From the NCBI GenBank assembly GCA_003024985.2, contig PXIH01S0052036.1: 10,091 nucleotides of DNA, one strand, 5' to 3'. The stretch comes from Euperipatoides rowelli. Its lineage: Eukaryota > Onychophora > Udeonychophora > Euonychophora > Peripatopsidae. Numbering within the stretch: the stretch's first letter is position 1; every line of letters starts with the position of its first letter. Below are positions 1 to 7,675 of this stretch, in pieces. Under the pieces are notes generated by a model. The model worked only from the letters and a program-made list of their open reading frames with translations, did not search any database and was not told the DNA's origin. Position numbers and translations under genes: made by a program.

Positions 1-818
1 ATTTTATTGAAACTTTGTTACAAAATAAATTGTATTTTGATTAAGAATGGAAAAAAATTGTTAGTTTAAAATTAAACATTATGAAATGGTAAGACTCCAT
101 TTAAAAAAAAAAAATCCAGAGAAATTTATTGGTTAACTTCTAGTATTATGTCTTTGGTTAACTTATAAGTTATAACCATAACTTACTATATACTGTAAGT
201 AGATGGCGCTCATATCAAGTTTTTTTTTTTTTTTTAAATTGAACCATATGGTTAAAAATTTTCATTTATATAGCCTAATTCTTAAACCAAAAATTTATGA
301 CATTTCTAGCAAACAAAATAATTTTTAATAAACGGTTTCTTTATAAATTTTATTGTTTAATTAATAAAACAAAACTCAAATCGTCTAGACATGATGTCTA
401 TTATTATTCAACAGTCTAAAACACGTAGTCTTGCTGTAGATTTAACCTTGATCCTGTAAAATTGACAACTTTGATTACTTGAATTTAATAAATAACGTAC
501 TATATTTGTGGTTTAAATATTTCAAAACTTAGAGCAGAAATGAAGGGAACTGACTTTGAACTCTATGTAAATTCAACCTGTAGAGTTATTAATAGAATAG
601 CCTAGCTCAAATAGTTTTAATAATAAATTTAATAACGTTAACCTTGTCTTATTTCTAACTTTAGTGTAAGTAGATTTAGATGTTACGTTCCAATTAGTTA
701 ACCATTGCAATTTTATATAGGTTAAACATTTTTATTCAATTACGTGCTCTGAAAATTTGGGTCATTCACCTTAGCCATGAAAATTCGATCTCTATATGCA
801 AGCAGGTCAATGACATAG
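1..818. other. AT-rich non-coding stretch
   Basis: I see no coding signal on either strand. The stretch holds an A12 run at 103-114 and a T16 run at 220-235. TTGGTTAACTT occurs twice, at 129-139 and 154-164, and the second copy opens a near-palindrome described separately. The rest is AT-rich sequence of low complexity, probably intergenic or intronic. Confidence 0.7.
155..178. repeat. Near-perfect palindrome
   Basis: The outer arms TGGTTA and TAACCA enclose the perfect 10-bp palindrome ACTTATAAGT, with two extra bases (TA) on the right side. It could fold as a 24-nt hairpin or cruciform. The left arm belongs to the second copy of the TTGGTTAACTT direct repeat. No function can be assigned. 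Confidence 0.5.
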
Positions 819-1022
819 TTACCATTAGAAAAGCCAATATTCAAGGATGATTGGCGGATTTTAAGTATGTCGATCCGCCCATCGAATCACTTTCATTTGA
901 TGCTGCTACAAGCTTATCATGGCGCAAACAAAACACTGAAAGCATTTTATGAGTTACACAACAATAAACACTTTAAAGAAGAACTGAGAAATTCAGATCT
1001 AATAAGAACATATCGAGAATGA
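819..1022 (+). other. Unrecognised short open frame, possible exon or old gene relic
   Basis: An open frame of 67 codons follows the stop at 816-818 and ends at TGA 1020-1022. From the ATG at 867 it would encode 51 residues, and from the ATG at 900, 40 residues. The C-terminal half is mixed and charged (KTLKAFYELHNNKHFKEELR, then NSDLIRTYRE), with a balanced residue use that differs from the Phe/Leu/Ile-rich translations of the surrounding AT-rich DNA. I do not recognise the protein, and no clear splice acceptor or donor brackets it. It lies about 400 bases before a candidate first exon on the same strand. It may be a decayed exon, a transposon relic or chance. Confidence 0.2.
853..879. repeat. 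Short inverted repeat GGCGGAT/ATCCGCC
   Basis: GGCGGAT (853-859) and ATCCGCC (873-879) are perfect 7-bp complements separated by 13 bases. Such a GC-rich pair stands out in this AT-rich DNA. It lies inside the short open frame at 819-1022, so it may simply reflect that sequence. No factor or structure is identified. Confidence 0.35.
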
Positions 1023-1049
1023 AAAATGTTGATATATGCGAGTTAAAAA

Positions 1050-1310
1050 CCTGACCAATGAAAACTGACGACAGAACAGCCCTAGCTGGATATGTGTCAT
1101 TGGGACGCCCGATGACGTGTGGTCCGGCATTGTTTTGTTAGTTCAATGAACTGACATTTACTGAGCCCTATGCTCACCGTTTCCATTTTTGACTCGCTCT
1201 ACGGAGAAAGTGTTGACCAAAATATAATATTTTTTATTTACTTAATTTGATGCAAAATTATGTCCACCCATGCATACCACTGCCACTATATTACGTGACG
1301 GCAATTAAAG
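1050..1310. promoter_or_regulatory. Promoter-like patch with CCAAT and CRE-like words
   Basis: CpG dinucleotides, rare elsewhere in the window, cluster here. CCAAT lies at 1055-1059 and its inverse ATTGG at 1099-1103. A CRE-like TGACGTG lies at 1113-1119, and TTACGTGACG at 1291-1300. A TATA-like AT stretch follows at about 1221-1240. Sequence like this next to the ATG-plus-donor candidate at 1415-1457 suits a promoter and 5' leader. Each word is short and common by chance, so this rests on the clustering and local composition only. No transcription start can be placed. Confidence 0.2.
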
Positions 1311-1414
1311 CCCAGCCAAGGAAAATCGTTAGAGACTGGCATATGACCTACATTTGCCCTAGACTTGAGCCCTTAATATAATTTTTGAAGGTCGCTCTAG
1401 TACTTTATCTAAAG

Positions 1415-1457
1415 ATGAAAGAAGAAAAGGAAGAAGATTCTACTGTACCAGAATTAG
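1415..1457 (+). CDS. Candidate first coding exon (partial gene)
   Basis: ATG at 1415 opens MKEEKEEDSTVPEL, and the frame runs into TTAG|GTAAGC, a close match to the metazoan 5' splice-site consensus, at 1457/1458. An in-frame stop at 1379-1381 lies 33 bases upstream of the ATG. Without splicing, the frame ends after about 13 more codons. The acidic, charged peptide would suit a flexible N-terminus, but it identifies no family. A CpG-bearing patch lies upstream, as expected of a leader or promoter. No second exon was recognised downstream; the LINE pieces on this strand are unrelated, so the rest of the gene would lie across a long intron or outside the window. It could also be an internal exon, since AG acceptor-like sites precede it (ends at 1390 and 1400), or chance. 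Confidence 0.25.
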
Positions 1458-1553
1458 GTAAGCCAAATCTTAATTTATTTTGTTGTAAAAAGTGAGTTTG
1501 CTTGGAATAATACCAGATTAAAAAATGTAGGTTATTGTCACATCGCTCTGAAA

Positions 1554-1573
1554 GGGGAGGGGGAGGGGGGAGG
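1554..1573 (+). other. G-run cluster, possible G-quadruplex
   Basis: Runs of 4, 5 and 6 guanines are separated by single adenines and followed by A then GG. Three runs of at least three guanines plus a terminal GG would allow a two-tier quadruplex, or a three-tier one with a vacancy. It is the only such tract in the window and lies about 100 bases after the candidate splice donor on the same strand, so it would be in the transcribed strand of an intron. Folding is inferred, not shown. Confidence 0.4.
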
Positions 1574-2481
1574 CTGTAATGATAATTTTAGCATTATTGT
1601 CCTAGCTTTACGTTCTTATAAATGCTATTGTTAACGGCGTATAAAATCAGTATCCAAATTTTGAATTTGGCTTAAGAACAATTTATACCATGGCTTAATT
1701 TTTATTTATAGGCTATCCCAATTCTCTTTTTTACACAAGTATTTGCAGTTCCATTGATTAGACAAAGGAATAAACCGAATGAAGTATTATTGTTCTTCGG
1801 CCCAGTTAAATCAATTTAACTATGGCCTTGTACCACTTAAATTCAAAAGGATTATTTGCCCAACTTAAAAATCGTTGTCAATATTTAGAGATTAAAATAG
1901 GGAAAAATAATTGTGATTTTTTAATTACAGTACATTAAGACACAATGTCAACCGGTTTATTTGTCAGAGTTTGATTAGGAATAATTATTCAGATCATGTA
2001 AATGGTGAGAGGTCATAGAGAAAGGAAAAGTGCTACAAAAACAACAATGAACTCGTTTCTGGCTAATGGCCGGTTGAGTCTGGGCGTGATTTAGGTCAAA
2101 AAAGAAAATGTAGGAGCTCCTGATTTTCTCGAGTCTGACTTTTTATAAAGAAGTGGTTACGCTCAAATGATTCTCGACACCACCTTGGAATGAATATAGT
2201 CCACTTTCTCTTGTCTAATGGATGATTTTCTATTTTGTGAGTTATAAAACAGTATTGATCGCAAGATACAATCTTGATTAGCCTAAATTAATAATTTATG
2301 AACCGTCTGAAAACTTGGCACAACCTAAGATTCCTGAAGCTTACATTTGTCATCTAAAATATTTAACATTCTTGCTGAAAATTAAAAATAGGACAAAGCC
2401 CACCATTTTTGAAAAGTGCTAAATAATTACAGTATGTATTAATAATGTGGTGGTAATATCTTTGATTCTATCCTCCTAGTG

Positions 2482-2520
2482 TATACGGTAGGCTTAACGT
2501 TTAACGTTGCCTACTGTATA
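2482..2520. repeat. Hairpin-forming inverted repeat with GTAGGC core
   Basis: TATACGGTAGGC (2482-2493) and GCCTACTGTATA (2509-2520) are complementary at 11 of 12 positions, and the odd position can form a G-U pair in RNA. The 15-base spacer contains TTAACGT twice in tandem. The arm resembles the GTAGCCTACTGTATA words scattered through the window, so it may be one member of a small dispersed palindromic repeat family. Confidence 0.55.
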
Positions 2521-2542
2521 ATAGGCTTAATTAAAGTTATGT

Positions 2543-2567
2543 AATATACAGTATTATACTGTATATT
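2543..2567. repeat. Perfect inverted repeat, 11-bp arms
   Basis: AATATACAGTA (2543-2553) and TACTGTATATT (2557-2567) are exact complements around a 3-base spacer. It lies 22 bases after the hairpin at 2482-2520 and uses the same TACTGTA word, so the two probably belong to one repetitive cluster. Confidence 0.6.
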
Positions 2568-2709
2568 TTATCACTAGCACAAATATTATTTAATGACAAC
2601 CATATTAGAGTAGCCTAGACAATTTAGTTTATATTAAATTTAAAATAAAAATCAAGTTATAATCAAGTGATATAATAATATTACAGTATTGAATTTGGAA
2701 TTGAACATT

Positions 2710-2900
2710 TTTTTTTTCTTTTAATTAAATTACAATACTGTATACTGTACTATAGCTACAGTAGTAAAATATATTTTAATTCTGGTACTGTGTAGGTTGC
2801 TATAGCCCTATGCAGTGCATCGTATAGGCCTATAGCTTAAAATTTTTCTACATACACAGGTACAGGTATACTGTATGTTTATACTGTAGCCTACTTAATG
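2710..2900. repeat. Cluster of TATACTGTA / GCCTA words
   Basis: This AT-rich stretch packs many TACTGTA, CTACAGTAG and GTAGCCTAC words together, including the 12-bp palindrome TATAGGCCTATA at 2823-2834. The same words recur at 4181-4310 and singly elsewhere. I read it as an eroded palindromic repeat cluster, not as a regulatory site. Confidence 0.4.
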
Positions 2901-3292
2901 CACAGCTTTTTAACCTGTTAGCAAGGTATCCTTTAAGAATTTTGAGATTACATATGCAAATTTTTCATAAAATTAAAAATATGATTATACAATACTTAAT
3001 AGATGAAGTGTTCCATTCCTATCTGATGACCGGAATAAGAATGATGATTATTTGAAATGATGTACCACCAGACATATGAACATCAGATAATAGACAAAAG
3101 TTTAGAATTTGTTGTTATAAATATTTGATGGATAAGCATTATAGTGAAATGTAAATCTGTGCTATTATTTTGTTAATGTTTTTATTAGTAGACTAATTTA
3201 TGGTGACTGATAGAAAATTGATAGTTTTTATCTTTTTGTTTTGTTTATATAATTTTGCGACAATTGATCTTGAAAAGCTTCCTTAAATTAAT

Positions 3293-3669
3293 TTTTTTGG
3301 TTGTTGGGCTTCTTGCAGCGATAGTCTACGGCAGAAAATTCAGTTGGCACTTAATACTGCTGCTAGAGCTATGGTGTTCAGTCACTACACACCATAGATC
3401 ATAAGTACCTCTAGTGCTTCGGAGGCATTAAAGATATTAATTGAATACGGTACCGCTGAGCTTAAATCGGTTATTACACTATGTCCAAATGATATGGAAA
3501 TCTTTACACTATACGGCTCTTTATTGATTATAATTTTGATAGATTAAAAAGTTCGTATGGCTTATCCAACATCAGTGGTAAGTTAATTCCGGTTTCCATT
3601 CAAAACTCCAACACATTGCATAGTTTTAGAAGTTCTTACCATAGCTTCCTTATGTCACCTCTTAACTAA
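3293..3669 (+). pseudogene. 3' end of a CR1/L2-like LINE reverse-transcriptase ORF (degenerate)
   Basis: Two open pieces match the C-terminal region that follows the reverse transcriptase in CR1/L2/Jockey-type LINE ORF2 proteins. The first (3293-3394) reads FFGCWASCSDSLRQKIQLAL then NTAARAMVF, fitting the family pattern of a W...C..L..K.Q...N.AAR block; a TAG follows at 3395. The second (3526-3669) ends with IPVSIQNSNTLHSFRSSYHS and then FLMSPLN before TAA. This fits the usual terminal pattern, in which a short Pro-Ser-Ile stretch precedes an S..SF+...K.YL helix. The middle is frameshifted. The catalytic domain and everything 5' are missing, as expected of a 5'-truncated insertion. The clade assignment is by memory of the family pattern and could equally be Jockey or a related group. 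Confidence 0.5.
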
Positions 3670-3840
3670 ACTATATTAGTCTCGAGTATTGGTCTATATA
3701 TTTATCATCTTTGTATATTTATTATTTACTATTCAATTGGATCTATTTATATAGTTTTATTTATTAATAATTATTTATTTTTATCTTGTACATTTACTCT
3801 TTGTATATTTAATTAAACCAAGGATTTTGTACAGCATCAC
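3670..3840 (+). other. Probable 3' untranslated tail of the CR1/L2-like fragment
   Basis: After the TAA at 3667-3669 the sequence becomes very T-rich and repetitive, with repeated TTTGTATATTTA and TTTATTTATT words. This fits a LINE 3' untranslated region. No clear polyA tail or terminal tandem repeat marks its end, so the right border is approximate. Confidence 0.3.
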
Positions 3841-4180
3841 AAGATGAAGTTTCTGATTAAATAGACAATCTTAATCCTAAAGTACACAGATTATTATTTT
3901 ACAAAGGTATAAAGAAATTTAATGTTTCAAAAAGAATTTATAAAATTTAAACAGATAAATTCTTAAGAAAATTGTATGTTTTTCAAGAATATTCAAGAAG
4001 CGATGGGATAAGATAGATGGGAATTATTAAAGTATAAGATGTTTAATGATTTGTGTAAATTATTTCCTGTAGCCTATATTTTGCATTATAATAGTTTGAC
4101 AGGAAAGTGTGGTAGTGAACACTATATAGAGTATGTAAGTTATAATACATTATATGCTGAAGATTGGGTTTTATATTTAC

Positions 4181-4310
4181 AATAGCCTATACAGTAGCTT
4201 ACCAGATCATAACCGTATACATATTATGTAGCCTACTGTATAACTACATAGCATATACAGAATACAGACATATATACATACACACACTGTAGCCTATACA
4301 GTATAATGTG
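4181..4310. repeat. Second cluster of GCCTATACAGTA words, with inverted copies
   Basis: TATACAGTAG (4188-4197) and CTACTGTATA (4233-4242) are a perfect 10-bp inverted pair, each next to GCCTA. A third copy, GCCTATACAGTATA, lies at 4292-4305 beside a CA/TA microsatellite-like stretch. The same words form the cluster near 2480-2900. Confidence 0.5.
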
Positions 4311-5553
4311 CAATTATACATTTAGAGGCCCTCGCTAAAGCTCGTTGGTTTTGGGGCACAAAATTTACAAGTCCAATTTTTTTTTGCAAACTTTAAAACA
4401 TTTTTAATTGGAAACAAATAAATGATGTATAAAATATAATTATTAAGTACAATTTAGCCCTCCCTCCATAAATTAAATTAAAGTTAGCATTTTTTATAGT
4501 CTATAAATAGCCTAAATGGTTAATTCAATCAATTGTTTTATGTGAGTGTATCCATCCAGACTATACACATTTTTACCAAGAGTGTGCAGTGTTTTTATTC
4601 AAATTTTAAATTCTGTATATCTTACAATAGGCTATTGTATATTAGTGTATTTATTGTAGTGTATTTATACATTATCGGTAACCTAAATGAGTTAATCAGT
4701 AGTGTAAAAAGAGATACTTTCTTAGTTTCCCTCCATCTATAAACTTATAACATACCATTTGCCGACTAATCAATTTACTAGTAACCTGTAGCATATCTTT
4801 ACCTAGAGAAAGCTTTAATAAAAGCTTAAAAGACCAACAAAATGATAACAGATTGAGCATTCTATATCTCTTTAGACTGAACGCCTTGACCGTGTCTTGT
4901 GCTTAATGTTTACCCTTCTGTTGAGTCACGATCATTTATTTTTGCTTAATTTAATTTATTTCAATTCGTCAATCACAATTCAAATTTTAATAATATACTA
5001 GTTGTTACTTTTTAGTTTCATTTGTCTGTGTGGTCGGTGGGCTGTACTAGGTGTTTCTCTTTGACATTTAGAGAAATGAGCCTCAGAATGTAATTACTAA
5101 TTCTGGTCTGAGCACGGCCCTCCTTATTAACCTTTGGGTTGTTGTATCAAAAACACTAAAATTATATTAAACCTAATCCTGTTCATTCATAGGCCTATAG
5201 TTTTATTTCAGGTGCCAAAACATCTTTATTCTATTTATTTATTTTCAAGTTGCAGGTGTTTATCAGTAAGTTGTCGTGTTGCTGTCGGCACAGTTCCAAG
5301 GTTGATATCTCAGCTGTTTACTGTTTTTTTTTTATGCTTCTAAATTCAGAGAGTATAGCTATAAGTTATTTTAGTATTTTTACTAATTTTTATGTTAGGG
5401 ATCAAATATTTTTATAGGCCTATATTTTTTATTTAGTCAAAAGGAATCAAATTTACAACCCCTTTATTGTTTTTATTTAAAAATTTTGCTTTGGGGAAAG
5501 TCCCGTCTTGACCGAAACACTTTGTCTGCTAAATTACATACAGTAACTTAGCC

Positions 5554-5578
5554 TATATTGAATACTTTGTTCAATATA
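5554..5578. repeat. Inverted repeat, 9-bp arms
   Basis: TATATTGAA (5554-5562) and TTCAATATA (5570-5578) are exact complements around a 7-base loop. The AT-rich hairpin has no recognised role. Confidence 0.5.
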
Positions 5579-5640
5579 CTGTATGCAATGTAGACTCGTT
5601 TAAAACAAGATTTCAATTTATATATTTTTTAAATAGAGAA

Positions 5641-5659
5641 GTAGGCTAATATAGCCTAC
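5641..5659. repeat. Perfect GTAGGCTA/TAGCCTAC inverted repeat
   Basis: The 8-bp arms at 5641-5648 and 5652-5659 are exact complements around ATA. It is a compact form of the GTAGCC palindromic words seen across the window. Confidence 0.55.
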
Positions 5660-6085
5660 CTATATATTTTTGCTCAATAAGCTCTTTGATCCTTGTCAAT
5701 GTCTTAATTCTGACTTTTAGTTGGTCAAAATATTTTAACAGACACGGTCTATTTTCTTCCCAAGAGAAAATTTATTTTTGTTATGTAATAACTTGTTTTG
5801 CTGCTATCTTATCCATCTAGGTTAACATGAATACATTAGGCTGAAACAAACTGTCATGGCGTCTTATTAGGCCTATTACAGTATTTGTGCATTTCTAGTT
5901 TTTAAACACATTTTTTTGGATAAATTTTTAAGTTATCGTACCTGTCATTGTATCTTTTATATATTTCAACTAAATTTTCTTTTATCCTTACTTGGATTTT
6001 TATTATTCACCTGGCTCTATTCCTGTCAACATAATTCAAAATATTAATTTGATTGCTATCAAATTTTAAAAAGCCAGCCACTTAG

Positions 6086-6238
6086 ATTAAAAAAAGTAAC
6101 TTATTCTTTAATTATCTACGTACACCTAATCTAAGATATGCCAATCATTCTCGTCAACTGGATTTAATCGTGACTCAATCATTAAGAGAGATGGAAATCT
6201 TCAAATATGTCTATCCTAGAAGGGGATCATCTTCATAA
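6086..6238 (+). pseudogene. Possible LINE endonuclease C-terminal fragment
   Basis: An open frame of 50 codons between the stops at 6083-6085 and 6236-6238 reads NYLRTPNLRYANHSRQLDLI then VTQSLREMEIFKYVYPRRGS. The RQLDLIVT block resembles the LDLIxT segment of the APE-type endonuclease in CR1/L2-like LINEs, which normally lies shortly before the SDH active-site motif. A Gly-Ser-Ser-Ser end sits roughly where SDH would be expected, but Asp and His are absent. It lies 5' of a piece resembling the endonuclease N-terminus, so the two cannot be one undisturbed copy. The match is one short motif, so chance remains likely. Confidence 0.25.
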
Positions 6239-6379
6239 AAAAATAGATTGAAGGTTTACCCAATACCTACATTAATCACATCAAACTCTCAGAAAATCTC
6301 TCATCGCTATATTACTATAATTTAATTAGAATAAATTCAAGCTAGACTATATTAAATACTAATTCCCAATAATTATATA

Positions 6380-6781
6380 GGGTACTTAAACATTAGATCC
6401 ATTTATAATAAATTTAATTAAATTCTGTCTTGTGTGCTAGTGAAAATTCTGTCATGGCCATGTTGACTGAAACTGTACAGATGTTTTAGCTTTTGAAATG
6501 TAAAAAAAAAAAAAAATTTCTTCGGATTTAAAAAACCTGACAAGTTATGTGGTGGATAATTGTCTATTTACCTTAATGTAAAATTCAAGGTCCTATCTGT
6601 TTAAAATACCCTCTTCTAGATGATAGCCTACAGAGGCTTATGTTCAGACCGCCTTACCTACCATGATCTGATCCCTGGTTTGCATTATAGTTTTATAGCT
6701 TACTTTCCACCAAATAAAAAGAATGATAAAGACTTATTTGTTTATTCACAAGTTGACAAATTTTTACAAGAAATCATCTAG
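6380..6781 (+). pseudogene. LINE apurinic-like endonuclease relic (CR1/L2-like, N-terminal half)
   Basis: Three blocks occur in the right order on one strand. GYLNIRSIYNKFN at 6380-6418 matches the LNIRSI..K opening of LINE endonucleases. VMAMLTET at 6451-6474 matches the iDilalTET block that carries the metal-binding Glu. An open frame from ATG 6620 to TAG 6779-6781 (53 residues) contains IAYFPPN at 6695-6715, matching the VYRPPN block, followed by a helix ending DKFLQEII. A +2 frame change separates the first two blocks, and stops plus an A15 run (6502-6516) interrupt the middle. The endonuclease C-terminus and reverse transcriptase do not follow. It is a dead fragment; the assignment rests on motif order, not on a search. 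Confidence 0.5.
6502..6516 (+). repeat. A15 homopolymer
   Basis: Fifteen adenines lie inside the endonuclease-like relic, between its TET and YFPPN blocks. This may be a slippage expansion in the relic or the tail of a small insertion. No direct repeats flanking an insertion were seen. Confidence 0.8.
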
Positions 6782-7102
6782 CATATAAGTTTTTCTTCTG
6801 CCAATTCAAATACCTCATAGAAATTAATGGGTTAGAGGTGAGGCAAAAGTTGTCTAAAAATTTGACATGTTAAAATATATTAATGTAGCCTACCGGTACG
6901 TGGTACCTTACTGTGACTCAACCAACCAACACTTCAATATTATCATTGACAATTAGTTCAAGTCAGAAGTATTTAATCACATATATGACATTTTATTTTT
7001 GCATATTTCATTTTTACTACTATGTACAATAATAAACCGTGCAGCCTTCCAAGATTAAGATATTGGGATCACAATCAGTCGAGTGAATAGGAGCAGGATT
7101 GG
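6782..7102. other. AT-rich non-coding stretch
   Basis: No coding region is supported. It contains a short GGTAC-rich motif at about 6893-6907 next to a GTAGCCTAC word. It separates the endonuclease-like relic from the purine-rich block. A short minus-strand open frame begins to overlap near 7075. Confidence 0.6.
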
Positions 7103-7675
7103 AGATGTTCTAAAACTAAGAGCATCTTACGAGAAGTTAGGAAGACCGTGTTACATGTTGGACACTTGAAGACTATCAGATTGCCTAATTCCTCCAGTTA
7201 AATGGAGAAAAACAGCAAAGGAGTAATACAGGACAAAAAAAGGAACCCAAAGTATTCTCAAGCAGAGAAAAGCTCTGACATTAGGCATAAGACCACAAAC
7301 ACACCAAAAGCAAAGAAGAAACACAATCAAAAGGGAAATCCGAAGAGGAAAGGGAGGGGAATCTATATCAAATTTCAAACAGGATAGGAAAACAAATGTA
7401 CTAGAGCTGAGAAAGATCAAAATGGCAAGTCATAAATTGAGAAGAGGAAATTACTGATGGAAAATACAACAGAATTGTCCAATCAGAGAAGAATAACCAA
7501 GAAAGAAGAACCGAAGGTCAAAGAAAATAAATGATTAGCAATAATACACAAAGTGTAATCCATAAATGTCCTAATAAAAAAAATAAAAGTAAAAGCGAAG
7601 AAGAAACACCCAAAAAAAAAGGAAAATAGAAGATAGAGAGATTCAGATAGCTGGGGGAGGATAGATGTTCTAAAA
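7103..7675. repeat. Purine-rich block bounded by a 13-bp direct repeat
   Basis: AGATGTTCTAAAA occurs at 7103-7115 and again at 7663-7675. Most of the sequence between, especially 7200-7640, is strongly purine-rich on the plus strand (GAAGAAGAAA, AAAGGGAGGGG and similar), unlike either flank. That skew creates a 61-codon Lys-rich open frame on the plus strand (7202-7387) and an 89-codon hydrophobic one on the minus strand (7151-7420); I take both to be artefacts of composition. The repeat could be a target-site duplication around an inserted retroelement, but there is no terminal polyA or recognisable internal promoter, and a chance 13-base match within 10 kb of AT-rich DNA is not rare. Confidence 0.3.

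Larger units (their letters stand above)
1458..3292. other. AT-rich non-coding stretch rich in inverted repeats
   Basis: No coding region is supported. The left end would be intron if the donor at 1458 is real. It holds a G-run cluster (1554-1573), a near-complementary hairpin (2482-2520), a perfect 11-bp-arm palindrome (2543-2567), and a dense scatter of TATACTGTA, GTAGCCTAC and TATAGGCCTATA words between about 2480 and 2900. A 30-residue open frame at 2002-2094 is too short to call. Confidence 0.65.
3841..6085. other. AT-rich non-coding stretch
   Basis: I found no supported gene. Open frames of about 69 codons at 4533-4742 and 5134-5343 have translations rich in Phe, Ile, Leu, Ser and Tyr, as AT-rich DNA gives by chance. 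The stretch holds a palindromic word cluster at 4181-4310, TATAGGCCTATA-type palindromes at 5189-5198, 5413-5424 and 5868-5875, a hairpin at 5054-5076 (TTTCTCT/AGAGAAA), and hairpins at 5554-5578 and 5641-5659. Confidence 0.65.

Noticed and set aside
2002-2094. 30-codon open frame (starts MVRGHRERKS)
   Set aside because: It looks somewhat protein-like, but is too short, with no flanking splice sites I could defend and no recognised family.
4181-4310. CRISPR-like or tRNA-like structure in the repeated GCCTA words
   Set aside because: Spacing is irregular, copies are short and in both orientations, and no cloverleaf or A/B-box arrangement fits.
4533-4742. 69-codon plus-strand open frame
   Set aside because: The translation is Phe/Ile/Tyr/Leu/Ser-rich, as AT-rich DNA gives by chance. 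No domain, start context or splice-site support.
5134-5343. 69-codon plus-strand open frame
   Set aside because: Low-complexity hydrophobic translation ending in a poly-T-derived Phe/Leu run; no recognisable motif. It spans an ATAGGCCTAT palindrome typical of the non-coding parts.
3293-6781. The CR1/L2-like 3' end and the endonuclease piece as one element
   Set aside because: Both are on the plus strand, but the C-terminal part lies upstream of the endonuclease part, the reverse of LINE order. They are separate insertions or a rearrangement.
7202-7387. 61-codon plus-strand Lys-rich open frame resembling a basic nuclear peptide
   Set aside because: Lys/Gln/Asn/Arg content is forced by purine-rich codons, and it overlaps the minus-strand frame that has the opposite bias.
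7151-7420. 89-codon minus-strand open frame resembling a membrane protein
   Set aside because: Its Leu/Phe/Ser/Cys richness follows from being the pyrimidine strand of the purine-rich block. No signal-peptide-plus-domain architecture is visible.
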